Positions 26,343 to 35,271 of a stretch of 64,000 bases of DNA are shown here, one piece after another. The stretch is from Ravibacter arvi (GTDB lineage Bacteria; Bacteroidota; Bacteroidia; Cytophagales; Spirosomataceae): assembly GCF_039540405.1 (NCBI RefSeq), contig NZ_BAABEY010000033.1:173947-237946 (forward strand), given 5' to 3'. The translations under genes were made by a program, and so were the position numbers. Under the pieces are notes generated by a model that saw nothing but the letters and a program-made list of their open reading frames with translations, was not told the DNA's origin and did not search any database. Within the stretch, counting starts at the first letter, position 1; each line of letters opens with the position of its first letter.

Positions 26343-27294
26343 CAGGAGGGTTTATTTTACTGGACTGCCGCCCGGGAGTTATACTTTTTCTGTAAAAGCA
26401 GGGTTCCCCGACGGGGAATGGGGTAAAGAAATCCGTTCCCTTGCAATACAGGTATACCCCCCTGCCTGGAAATCGTGGTGGGCAAAGCTGGTCTACGCCC
26501 TGGTTGCAGCGCTGCTGCTCATCCGGATGGTTTATCGCTACCGGCGCTCCCAGGAATTTAAACTGGCCAAAAAGCAGGAAGAACTCGAAAATATTAAGAA
26601 AAAAGAGCTTTATGATGCCAAAGTGGATTTTCTCGGCCACATTGCACACGAACTGAATATTCCGTTGACCGTGATGAAAGGCTCTCTGGATGAAGTGACG
26701 TTGAATTCAACTGATTCGGAGTTGGTGCAGAAGTATACAAGCATGGCCTCACGCAATACAGACCGGCTCATCGGGTTGTGCCAAAAACTCCTTGACTTCA
26801 GAAAATCCTATACCGAGGGTCTTCCTACGGATCAAACCGTTGTTAATTTATCCCATCTTTTTAGAGAACGTACCGCCGTATTTTCCGATGAGATTAAAAA
26901 ACGGAATTTTAGCTATTCCCTTGAAATGGATGAAGAACCGCTCTATGTAATGGGCGACGAAGAGGCGTTGGTGAAAATAATTGACAACTTGCTCTCCAAT
27001 GCGACAAAATATGGGAAAAACTATATTTCCGCTTCGCTTGGCTTCTCGCCGTCCGGTCGCGAAATCATTTGGGTAAAAGTAGCAAACGACGGCAACCTGA
27101 TCCCGGAAGGCATGAGAGAGCAGATATTTGAACCTTTTATCAGGCTAAAGAATAGTTCAAGTGCAAAAGGAACCGGCATCGGCCTTTCCATAAGCCGTTC
27201 TCTCGCAGGATCAATCGGTGCTACACTGTACGCTACTGAGGAGAGAGGCCTGAACGTGTTTATACTCGCCATTCCGGTTGCTAAACCAGCATAA
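26284..27294 (+). CDS. Two-component propeller histidine kinase, C-terminal fragment (kinase core)
   Basis: The frame continues the Y_Y_Y domain (VYAYRMSGLQEDW, YFTGLPPGSYTFSVKAG), followed by one membrane helix (LVYALVAALLLIRMVYRY), a HisKA dimerisation helix with the phospho-acceptor in HIAHELNIPLTVMKG, and an HATPase domain (IIDNLLSNATKYG, FEPFIRLK, GTGIGLSISRSLAG). An ATG at 26302 is available, but the domain starts before it, so this is the tail of the frameshifted gene. Kinase motifs are intact. The receiver and AraC domains, fused in classical hybrid sensors, are encoded separately just downstream. Confidence 0.8.
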   Translation: MVYAYRMSGLQEDWTVLPINRRVYFTGLPPGSYTFSVKAGFPDGEWGKEIRSLAIQVYPPAWKSWWAKLVYALVAALLLIRMVYRYRRSQEFKLAKKQEELENIKKKELYDAKVDFLGHIAHELNIPLTVMKGSLDEVTLNSTDSELVQKYTSMASRNTDRLIGLCQKLLDFRKSYTEGLPTDQTVVNLSHLFRERTAVFSDEIKKRNFSYSLEMDEEPLYVMGDEEALVKIIDNLLSNATKYGKNYISASLGFSPSGREIIWVKVANDGNLIPEGMREQIFEPFIRLKNSSSAKGTGIGLSISRSLAGSIGATLYATEERGLNVFILAIPVAKPA

Positions 27295-27328
27295 TACCCT
27301 TCAAAATGCTCACTTCAAAAATATCACC

Positions 27329-28099
27329 ATGGAACAGCGTATTTTGCTGGTAGACGATGACCAGGAGTTGATCGACTTTCTCAAACTGCTCCTGATGAGG
27401 CAATATCATATCATGGAGGCGAGCAACGCTACCGAAGCAATGGAGATCTTGTTGCAGTACCCGGTCGATTTGATTGTAAGCGACGTCGTTATGCCCGGGA
27501 TAAACGGGTTTGAATTTTGCGTCATGGTAAAAAGGAATGTACAGCTATGCAATATCCCGGTTATTCTTCTCACTTCGAAAAATACAGTTCAATCAAAAAT
27601 TGAAGGACTGGAATTCGGTGCAGACGCCTATATTGAAAAGCCTTTTGACACCACGGCGCTTAAAGCCCAAATAATTAATCTGTTAGATAACCGGGAGCGG
27701 CTGAAAGCTTTTTTTGTTAACCAACAGACCAACCAGGCCCGGTCTTCCGGCCGCATGAGTGCCGATGCCGCTTGGGTGGAGAGAGTTTCGGAGCTTATAA
27801 TTAAACGTGTAGACAAGCAGGAGTTAAAACTCGAATACCTGGCGGAGGCCATGAATATGTCCTCAATGACCTTTCGCAGGCGCCTGAAAAAATTTGCCGG
27901 CACAACCCCCCAGGAATTCATCAAGCGGATCCGGTTGAAACATGCCGCAGAGCTTTTATCAAGCGGCAGGTACAAAGTATACGAAGTAGCCATGCGGGTC
28001 GGCTATAAATCTCAAAGTCATTTCGGCAAACATTTTTACCATGAATTCGGCGTGAAGCCTGGCCGGTTCGCTGCTTCTGACAGGTCCTCTCAACCATAG
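27329..28099 (+). CDS. Response regulator with AraC-type DNA-binding domain
   Basis: The 256-residue protein has a receiver domain (LLVDDDQELIDF, phospho-acceptor D52 in IVSDVVMPGING, conserved KPF) and a C-terminal AraC HTH (LEYLAEAMNMSSMTFRRRL, YKVYEVAMRVGYKSQSHFGKHF in shortened form). The frame opens at 27278, inside the kinase gene, but the ATG at 27329 (MEQRILLVDD) is the natural start, 34 bases after the kinase stop. It is the partner of the broken propeller kinase. If the kinase is truly inactive, this regulator may be orphaned. Possible targets are the neighbouring surface-protein genes. Confidence 0.9.
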   Translation: MEQRILLVDDDQELIDFLKLLLMRQYHIMEASNATEAMEILLQYPVDLIVSDVVMPGINGFEFCVMVKRNVQLCNIPVILLTSKNTVQSKIEGLEFGADAYIEKPFDTTALKAQIINLLDNRERLKAFFVNQQTNQARSSGRMSADAAWVERVSELIIKRVDKQELKLEYLAEAMNMSSMTFRRRLKKFAGTTPQEFIKRIRLKHAAELLSSGRYKVYEVAMRVGYKSQSHFGKHFYHEFGVKPGRFAASDRSSQP

Positions 28100-28353
28100 G
28101 CAGACAAGTATCGGGAAGCCGTTCTGGTCTGGAGCCGGGTGGTGAGGATTTGCCGTGCCTTCACGACGTGAGATGGCAAAACGTTTTTTTTTCTAATTGG
28201 CGTTATCTGCTTTGAACCTGGAATTACATCTCCAGGTAGCAATGTTAATACGCGTGTAACGTCCCTCTTTCCGGGTCCTGCGCATTCCACGGATAACGTT
28301 CAGCGCTCTCCTGTCGTTTTTAAAAATCCGGTTCCTGCGGCGGAAACAACATG

Positions 28354-28384
28354 ATGGTGCGGGATTGTGCAGATCCCGCACCAT
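28354..28384. terminator. Perfect 12-bp hairpin between convergent genes
   Basis: ATGGTGCGGGAT (28354-28365) and its exact complement (28373-28384) are separated by seven bases. The hairpin lies between the AraC-type regulator and the convergent leucine-rich-repeat gene and could terminate both. There is no strong U tract on either side. The rest of the 28100-28390 gap shows no gene. Confidence 0.5.
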
Positions 28385-28390
28385 ACCGGC

Positions 28391-30169
28391 CTATCTTTCG
28401 ATGACGATTTTTTGCGTATACCGCCGGCCGCTGGTGGTTTCTGTTTCCAGGATATAGAAGCCGGCCGAAAGGTGGTTTGTCCGGATCCCCTTTGCTGCCA
28501 GGCTACTGCCGCTACCGGGTGTATTTCGTTCGGTCAGAACCTCGTTTCCGCGCAGGTCCTTTATGATTACCCCTTTAACTGCCTGTCCGCCTGTATCGAG
28601 GAACAGCTTTTCGCGTACCGGATTGGGGTAGGCCGTAATGGTTGCTACCGGGTTTGGAGCCGGCTCCGGAATGGCGTTATCGGCAACGGTCGTCCTGCAT
28701 CCCGGGCAATCGGAGCAGTCATTTATATCTCCGGAGAAACGCCATTGGCTGAAGCGCGTCAGTATGCGGCGGGCGTACCAGGCGTGGCAGTATTTCATAG
28801 AGAGTGCACCCAACTGTATCCCTGTCCGGACCTTTTGCCCTGACCAGCCTTCCAGTGTTTTGTCGTAATTTGCCCGGGACATGCCGCAATTGTCAAGCAT
28901 CGTTTCCATGTTTGTTACGTTTCCGATAATCAGGCTGCCCAATGATTGATTAAAGGCCGCGGCCCCGCCGAACATACCGTACATGGTGGTTACGTTGGCT
29001 GTGTTCCACTTTTCGATCGGCTGGTTGAATGCCTGTGCGCCGTAAAACATCCAGTACATATTGGTAACCTGTCCGGTGTTCCAGTTCGCGAGGGGCTGGT
29101 TAAACGCGCCGGTGTTTGAAAAAACGCCTCTCATGTTCGTCACATTGGCTGTATTCCAGTTTCCGACAGGTTGGTTAAAAACCGGGTTGCCGGTGAACAT
29201 GTGCGAAAGGTCCTTCACGCCGGAGATGTTCCAGTTTCCAATGGGTTGGTTAAAGCTGTTTGGAAAATAAAACATGGCGCTCATATTGGTAACTCTGGCC
29301 GTGTTCCAATTCCCGATGGGCTGATTAAAAGCAGCGGCGCCGCTGAACATCGAAGCCATACTCGTCACATTGGCCGTATTCCAGTTTCCGATAGGTTGGT
29401 TGAAGCTTTGCGCACCGTTGAACATCCAGGCCATGTTGGCAATCCGGGAAGTATTCCAACCGGCAAGGGGCTGATTAAAAAGACGACAACCGCTGAACAT
29501 CGAAGCCATACTGGTTACATTGGCCGTATTCCAGTTTCCGATAGGTTGGTTGAAATTTTTTGCACTGCTGAACATCCCGGCCATATTGGTGATATGGCTT
29601 GTATTCCAGGCACTGAAAGCCACGGTGCCGGTAAGTGCGCCGCACCCGGAGAACATGCCGGAAAGATCGGTTACGGCGGAAAGGTCGGGGACATCGGTGG
29701 CGGTAACATTCATGTTATAATAGTCCTTGAAGGCGTTGCTCAGGGCTGTCCAACGGACATCTCCCCATTGTCTGACTTCCGATAGCTGCGGGTTAGCGCT
29801 ATAACCCGCGTTGAGTAATCCATAAAATGTGCCGCTTCCGGGACCTGCGTAAAGGGTCCAGGTTCCCGCACCCGGCACACGGACCCGTGTCCGGCCGTTC
29901 CCGGTGAGTTCACCGAATACCGTCCTGCCGTTAATTCTGCCTACCCAGGTGATCAGGTAGTTGGAGCCCAAACCGGGGAAATATATATCGGTGGCAGTCT
30001 GTCCATAGTCGGATTCTGAGGTTTTCCAGACTGTGACAAAGGGTCGCTGCGCGTAGGAAAGCGTGGCCGACAGGAGTGATGCGACCAGCAGGCAAGTCGA
30101 AATGAGCGCCGGCAGCCGGAAGCCGTTTCGGTTCCGACCCCGAAGCTTTGTGTCAAACGTTGGTGCCAT
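28391..30169 (-). CDS. BspA-type leucine-rich-repeat surface protein with T9SS tail
   Basis: The 592-residue protein has a signal peptide (LISTCLLVASLLSATLSYAQ) and about nine tandem 25-residue repeats of the DUF285/BspA kind, each like WNTANVTSMASMFSGAAAFNQ followed by P-[IL]-G-N (quoted in part: NVTSMASMF, FNQPIGNWNT). After them come CHAWYARRIL and the short Cys-rich link CSDCPGCRTTV, then a T9SS sorting domain (AYPNPVREKLFLDT, SAGFYILETET). BspA-type repeats mediate binding to host or matrix proteins and to other cells. The near-identical 75-base DNA repeats may allow copy-number change. It lies downstream of site C. Export and repeat type are well supported; the ligand is unknown. Confidence 0.88.
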   Translation of the reverse strand: MAPTFDTKLRGRNRNGFRLPALISTCLLVASLLSATLSYAQRPFVTVWKTSESDYGQTATDIYFPGLGSNYLITWVGRINGRTVFGELTGNGRTRVRVPGAGTWTLYAGPGSGTFYGLLNAGYSANPQLSEVRQWGDVRWTALSNAFKDYYNMNVTATDVPDLSAVTDLSGMFSGCGALTGTVAFSAWNTSHITNMAGMFSSAKNFNQPIGNWNTANVTSMASMFSGCRLFNQPLAGWNTSRIANMAWMFNGAQSFNQPIGNWNTANVTSMASMFSGAAAFNQPIGNWNTARVTNMSAMFYFPNSFNQPIGNWNISGVKDLSHMFTGNPVFNQPVGNWNTANVTNMRGVFSNTGAFNQPLANWNTGQVTNMYWMFYGAQAFNQPIEKWNTANVTTMYGMFGGAAAFNQSLGSLIIGNVTNMETMLDNCGMSRANYDKTLEGWSGQKVRTGIQLGALSMKYCHAWYARRILTRFSQWRFSGDINDCSDCPGCRTTVADNAIPEPAPNPVATITAYPNPVREKLFLDTGGQAVKGVIIKDLRGNEVLTERNTPGSGSSLAAKGIRTNHLSAGFYILETETTSGRRYTQKIVIER

Positions 30170-30272
30170 GATTATGATTTTAAAGTGTGATAAGGTAGAC
30201 CATACGACGGGACCCCGGGAATGCGGGTATCCTTACCTCAAACAAATTTCGACGAAACCCTGCCCGGGTTCA

Positions 30273-30290
30273 ATACCAAAAATGGTGTAT
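30273..30290. promoter_or_regulatory. Palindrome-like operator candidate, site C
   Basis: ATACCAAAAATGGTGTAT fits ATACC-N8-nGTAT. It lies 104 bases upstream of the leucine-rich-repeat gene. The flanking CCCGGG on its left matches that beside site D. Confidence 0.47.
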
Positions 30291-30544
30291 TTTGCCGCCG
30301 TTCACTAACTAGCGGTATTCCCAGGTAGGCACTCCAGCGGAATTTTGCCGCACTTTTCGATCCGTCACTCGTTGACGGTGTATTAGCAAATGCAATTGAA
30401 AAATGGTGAGAAGAAAATTTTTCTGCCATTGCAAAGACCGGCTTTCATTGGCGCAGGGGCCTCCAACTCAACTGACAGTAGGTAGATTTTGAAATCCATA
30501 GAACCACTGCCTATAATCCGAAACCGCAGTAGTCGACACTACAA

Positions 30545-30582
30545 TAAAAAAAGCAGGGCCGCCCAATGGCAACCCCGCTTTT
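30545..30582 (-). terminator. Rho-independent terminator of RCC1-like gene
   Basis: Read on the minus strand, AAAAGCGGGG pairs with CCCTGCTTTTTTT through a GC-rich stem (internal GCC/GGC pairing) and ends in seven T. It begins about 16 bases after the stop of the gene at 30598-34239. This is a good intrinsic terminator. Confidence 0.7.
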
Positions 30583-30597
30583 CACCATCGTCTGGCG

Positions 30598-33500
30598 CTA
30601 CTTTACAATAAAGTTCCTGGTAACTACCTCACCATTCTGGCCCGTCACCTGGAGTACATAGTGGCCCGAAGAAAGATTCCTTACATTCAAGACATTGCTC
30701 TTAAGCGTCGTACTCAGTACTTCTGTGCCTACCGTGCTGTACACTTTTATTTTCAGCAATCCGGATACCGGCAGATCAAAAGTAAGCTCGCCGGCAACAA
30801 CCGGGTTTGGATAAACGCTGCCCGTTTGCTTTTTGCCCTTCAGGCTTACTATCTGGCTCAAAGAAGAACTGCCATCAAAATCCTTGCTTCGGATGCGGAA
30901 ATACTCAACATGGTGCCCACCGAGCTTGTGCGAATAGCTGTACGCCGCCTTAGACATATTGATTGCTTCCACCGTCCCTACTGTCCTCCAATTTCTGGCA
31001 TCAGTGCTGTTTTGTACTTCAAAAGAGGCCACGTTAACCTGTTCGGTTGTCCTCCACGACACGATGGCAATTCCCTGCTCTTCTATTACGCTGATGGCCT
31101 CCCACTTCACTGGTAGCGCACCTTCCCATTTTAGCGTATAAGTTGCCTCCCGGGATTCTTCCCCGGCAGCGTCAATCACTGTAAAATCGAAAGAAACTTC
31201 ATCATAACCTATTCCATCCAGCTTAACCGAGAACAACGATGGGTCAAAATTCTGGATTACGTAATCTGCGGCGGTTATTTCAACATTATTATAAAACAGT
31301 TTCGGAGCTGCATTTGTCTCCTGCCCGGTCGGTACATAAGGCAACGCAGTGATTTTTACTGACGGTCTTGCATCATTGGTTTTGTCAGGATCATCTCCTA
31401 CGGGTGGTTCAACGCTTCCCGAAGGATTGATCGCAACGACTGTATTATTCAACGGGATAGTAGCGCCAGACACAGGTTTAGCGATCAGATATTCCGAACC
31501 TTCCGCTACCGGAGGTTGTTGAAGACCGAAATTGACGTTAGTAACATTGCCTGAAACCTGACCAAGATCGATCATGTTGGTCTTGTTGGTTGCTTCTTTA
31601 CCATTCACCGGGTCGTTCGTACCGGTACCAACCCAACCCGTAATGGAAGCACCAGTCGCAAGCGGGTCGCCTTCCTGTTGTTCTCCTGTCGTCAGGATCA
31701 CCTTATAGGAAGCGCCTGGAGTTAAGCCGGCAAAGGAATAAGTACCGTCATTAGCTATTTTTACAGATTTCACCACCTCCCCATTTTCATCGACCAGGTT
31801 GGCCCAGATATCCGAGGTGGTAACAGAAGAATTATTCCCGTTGTTGTCGGTTCTATCTCCGCTTACAGGCTTTTCGGTGCCTTCCGTCTCAGCATTTCCA
31901 TTTGTGTCGTGCCATATCTTACCGCTGATGGCAATGTTGCCCTTCACCCCGAAATTGGCGTCATCCAAAGTTACGTGTGCCGAGCCATTTGCGTAAGATG
32001 AAAGATCACCCAGGCTTAAAACGCCGCTTTGTTCTGACAGATTACCGGAAGTTGCCGGATCTACGCCATTATTTCGGTTGGTTCCGGTGTATTTATACCC
32101 GTTAGGCGCGGATGCTCCTGCATCAAGATAGGTGCCTGGCGTTCTGGGGTTTGTAGTCAGGATGATTTTATAATCACCGCTGCTTGCTAAGGTATTCTGA
32201 CCTGCCGTTATTGTGTATTCACCTGTAACGGGATCAACGGGAACACTCTGGATGACCTCTCCGTTGGCATCCACTAAATTGGCATAACGACCACTATTGG
32301 CCAAAGGAGACTCCGAGCTGTCATCTATAGCGTCCTGATCTGCATCTACCCAAATCTTTCCGGATATGGCAACATTATAAACAATACAAGCCTTGATGTT
32401 GATTAACAACTGCACTTCGTTGCCCGCACAAGGCTGCCCTTCGGGAATTACATATCCAAGACGCACGGTCCTGGAGCCATTGGCCGGGATGGCAAAAGCG
32501 CTCAAATCCAGATTTCCGGTCGTACTATTGTTAGCAGCATCGGTAAACTTTAACCCCTGGAAATTGGTGCCGGCATCTACTTCCAATATTTTGTAAGTAC
32601 CCCCGGCCGGACTCCCCGCTAATTGAATTGTTCCTAATGAGTTACAATACTCATTGTTTGAAGTAGCCGAGTTGACTACGAAATTGACAGGAGTGGTTTC
32701 TATGCCGCAAACCAATAGCGGTGAAGTTGTGAACCTGATAAAATGATCGCCAGTATTACTTCCTCCGGCTCTGCCATCACCCATACTGCCATACCTATAG
32801 TGCCCTACATATCCAAAAGTGTTTTTGCATTCCTGAAGAACCATGGTGGTGTGTCCCCCATTTTCAACAAACAATAGGTTACTGTTGCTATTTCCCGCTT
32901 CCCAGTTAACAGGCATTCCGGGATTACGAACGGTGTACTCCGTTGTATTTACGGCGCCCCTTCCCATGTCAGAGCCAGACTCCACACCCCAGTTGTAAAG
33001 ATTTCTATTGGCATTAATAGCGCTTACAAACCCGGCAACACCATCATGTTCCTGTGTAGAAATCCATTTAATATCATTCATTTGGTTTTCAGCACCTCCA
33101 TCGGCAGCATATCTTGGCTGCGTCCAGCTATCGCGGTTAGTTGTTGAAAAATCTCCCAATTGTCCGGATGTATTTTCTCCCATTGCGTACAGAGCTCCAT
33201 CTTCATACAAGACAAAATAGGAAATTGTATTATTTGCAAACTCAAAATTGCTGGTACTGGTATTGGTACCTCCGCTACCGATCCCAGTCGCTTTGAATCT
33301 TTTTGTTGCAGCAATCATCTTAATGGCACTACCGGAATGGACCGGCAATGTCATTTGGGTCGCAAGTGTCCTGTTTTCTAAAACATTGCCGGTACCAGTG
33401 GTACCCAAACGGGTACCATAGCCCCAAGTCCACAAATTCCCCTGATTATCCAGAGCGAACAAACCTGCGCTCGTTCCACGAGTAGCCACAATTCCGGTCA

Positions 33501-34239
33501 GATCACCTCCTCCGGCCTTTTGAATACGCACCCAGGATGTAGCGCTGCCACCTTGTCTGATAAGATCATTCTGGGAAAGTACGTATACAGCGCCTCCGCA
33601 AGTGGTCATCGCCAATGTTCCGGCTGTTCCAAAAAACATTTTTACATCGGTAGGGGCAACTCCCGAAGGTAGGCCCAACGCACCTCCACCGCTTGTTCTT
33701 ACCTCTTGAAGGGCTTCGCCGGAGGTAGGGGTTAAGCCCGTTGCCAGAAGTACCCCCTGGAAACCCCAGGCATACAACTTACCTGTAGTGGTTAGTAATA
33801 CATATTGAGCACCGCCTAAGCTGCTCCCGGTTTTTGCATATAAACTGGCGAGAGCAATTTTAAGCGGCCGCCCGTCGAGATTGAAGCCATTTGACGAATT
33901 AATAGTAGTGGGAACACCAAACCAATTGACGTGTGAACCGGTTGAGCCTACATTCACGGGCTTAGACCCTTCTCCCCAAACCTTGATTGTTCCATCCTGG
34001 GCATAGGCAACCGAGCTGTGGAAAGAAGAAATAACATTGTCATAAGACAAGTCTGTCGCAACAGTAGAGAAAAAACCGGAGTTCGCTGGATTTGTACAAG
34101 AATTATTCCCCGCACAATCGGTATTGGCATATTGGGCTTTCGAACGTAATCCACTGCCAAAGAAAAGGACAGCACACAAAAAAAAACTCTTAAATAGTAG
34201 TTTTTGACTCTTTAATATGAAGTAAACTTTCTTTGACAT
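30598..34239 (-). CDS. Large secreted protein with RCC1-like propeller, SdrD-like B domains and T9SS tail
   Basis: The 1213-residue protein has a signal (LLFKSFFLCAVLFFGSG). Residues ~60-490 contain RCC1-type blades (DGTIKVWGEG, NLWTWGYGTRLG, ALYAMGENTSGQLGD, NLYNWGVESGSDMGRG), which suggest a beta-propeller. Two SdrD B-like Ca-binding-type modules follow (ISGKIWVDADQDAIDD; ISGKIWHDTNGNAETEG). Next come a beta-sandwich region, an Fn3-like segment (VEAINMSKAAYSYSHKLG) and the T9SS sorting domain (VYPNPVVAGELTFDL). It is probably surface-anchored. The function of RCC1-like propellers in secreted bacterial proteins is unknown; protein binding is likely. GC content is lower than in neighbouring genes. 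Confidence 0.85.
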   Translation of the reverse strand: MSKKVYFILKSQKLLFKSFFLCAVLFFGSGLRSKAQYANTDCAGNNSCTNPANSGFFSTVATDLSYDNVISSFHSSVAYAQDGTIKVWGEGSKPVNVGSTGSHVNWFGVPTTINSSNGFNLDGRPLKIALASLYAKTGSSLGGAQYVLLTTTGKLYAWGFQGVLLATGLTPTSGEALQEVRTSGGGALGLPSGVAPTDVKMFFGTAGTLAMTTCGGAVYVLSQNDLIRQGGSATSWVRIQKAGGGDLTGIVATRGTSAGLFALDNQGNLWTWGYGTRLGTTGTGNVLENRTLATQMTLPVHSGSAIKMIAATKRFKATGIGSGGTNTSTSNFEFANNTISYFVLYEDGALYAMGENTSGQLGDFSTTNRDSWTQPRYAADGGAENQMNDIKWISTQEHDGVAGFVSAINANRNLYNWGVESGSDMGRGAVNTTEYTVRNPGMPVNWEAGNSNSNLLFVENGGHTTMVLQECKNTFGYVGHYRYGSMGDGRAGGSNTGDHFIRFTTSPLLVCGIETTPVNFVVNSATSNNEYCNSLGTIQLAGSPAGGTYKILEVDAGTNFQGLKFTDAANNSTTGNLDLSAFAIPANGSRTVRLGYVIPEGQPCAGNEVQLLINIKACIVYNVAISGKIWVDADQDAIDDSSESPLANSGRYANLVDANGEVIQSVPVDPVTGEYTITAGQNTLASSGDYKIILTTNPRTPGTYLDAGASAPNGYKYTGTNRNNGVDPATSGNLSEQSGVLSLGDLSSYANGSAHVTLDDANFGVKGNIAISGKIWHDTNGNAETEGTEKPVSGDRTDNNGNNSSVTTSDIWANLVDENGEVVKSVKIANDGTYSFAGLTPGASYKVILTTGEQQEGDPLATGASITGWVGTGTNDPVNGKEATNKTNMIDLGQVSGNVTNVNFGLQQPPVAEGSEYLIAKPVSGATIPLNNTVVAINPSGSVEPPVGDDPDKTNDARPSVKITALPYVPTGQETNAAPKLFYNNVEITAADYVIQNFDPSLFSVKLDGIGYDEVSFDFTVIDAAGEESREATYTLKWEGALPVKWEAISVIEEQGIAIVSWRTTEQVNVASFEVQNSTDARNWRTVGTVEAINMSKAAYSYSHKLGGHHVEYFRIRSKDFDGSSSLSQIVSLKGKKQTGSVYPNPVVAGELTFDLPVSGLLKIKVYSTVGTEVLSTTLKSNVLNVRNLSSGHYVLQVTGQNGEVVTRNFIVK

Positions 34240-35271
34240 AGATAATTAATTTAATTGATAAAATCTACTACGAACAATTATTCTTTATCTGCATAATAGG
34301 TAGGTGGGCGCTCGTATTATGCATTTTGATCGGCAAAATTGGAGAATTACTAAAAATTAGGCGAGTTATTTTCTTGTCTAAAAACCTGGAAAATCTTGTC
34401 AAAATTTTAATCTGTGTGAATATTTCATCATTAAATTTGGCATTACTAATAAATTGGATGTATCTGCCGGGCTTGCAAAAAATCAACAATCGTCAGGAAG
34501 GTCCAGGCACCTTTGACAAATGAAACAGTTTGAAACGGAGATTAATGGAGTAAATGCGGAGCAAAAAGCAATTGGTTGCTATAAAAAATTGAAATTCAAT
34601 TGCATTTTGACCTGAGAAGACCAGGCCATCGGGTGATTGAGAATTATTGAAATTGAAGCTGGTATTCTATGTAGGCATCGCCCGGATAAGAACGATATTC
34701 AGGCGGTGCTCCGAGGGTAGAAAAGGTGAGTAATGTGCTAATATTTATAGGAATAATTAATTTTTAAAGCGATCATAAAATATAAGAAAAGTATTAAATT
34801 TTATGAAAATACTAATCTTGTTTTGCTATGAAATTGGTTGTTATCCATAGCTATTGGCAGCAAAAAGATGATTTTATTCCGGCAGGTAATGGCTGTATTT
34901 TAGGAAATCAGGAAGCAGAAAAGTAAAAAAGCAAAGCCGGCAAGTTAGTGTATTGTAAAGTTAGTTCAAGTGACAACACCCGGTGTACCTGATCTTCAGT
35001 CACCGGTTCCTGTATTTTCTGCCGTTCCGTTTGCGCCTACGGTGCCGGAAACCGGCTTACTTCGGTAAAATCACCGAGTGCCCGGCAGGAGGGTGCAAGC
35101 CGCTAATGCAGGAAAATCTCCAGCACGGCGCACGCGAATACAACCAGGAAGTCAGCCCCACAAGTCGGACCAAACCGGATCTTCTACTTTTGAGATGGTT
35201 GAAAAACGCTCGAAGCTACGAAGCGACCGGTTGAATGGAAAGGGTAGGGTAAACCCTTATTGTAAGGAATC
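34240..35271. other. AT-rich 1-kb intergenic region
   Basis: No convincing gene is present. The first ~750 bases are strikingly AT-rich compared with the rest of the window and have stops in all frames at short intervals. The right end (about 35000-35240) is GC-richer and holds a possible group II intron remnant. The composition shift suggests acquired or decaying DNA. Confidence 0.5.
35078..35240 (+). ncRNA. Possible group II intron 5' remnant
   Basis: The segment begins GTGCCCGGCAGGAGGGTG, which resembles the 5' end of bacterial group II introns, and later has AACCAGGAAGTCAGC and AGTCGGACC, a run reminiscent of intron domain I. No reverse transcriptase ORF or domain V follows before the next gene, so this could only be a truncated relic. 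The assignment is from memory of the family and is tentative. Confidence 0.28.

Larger units (their letters stand above)
30170..30597. other. Intergenic region with site C and terminator
   Basis: The 428-base gap between the leucine-rich-repeat gene and the RCC1-like gene contains operator candidate site C (30273-30290) and a terminator at its right end. I see no coding region or RNA gene in the remainder. Confidence 0.5.

Noticed and set aside
28880..29640. Regular 75-bp spacing as a possible CRISPR or minisatellite
   Set aside because: It is the in-frame coding of 25-residue leucine-rich repeats.
35070..35200. Cobalamin-type riboswitch
   Set aside because: The B12-box order is not met on either strand, and the next gene on the plus strand is far away.
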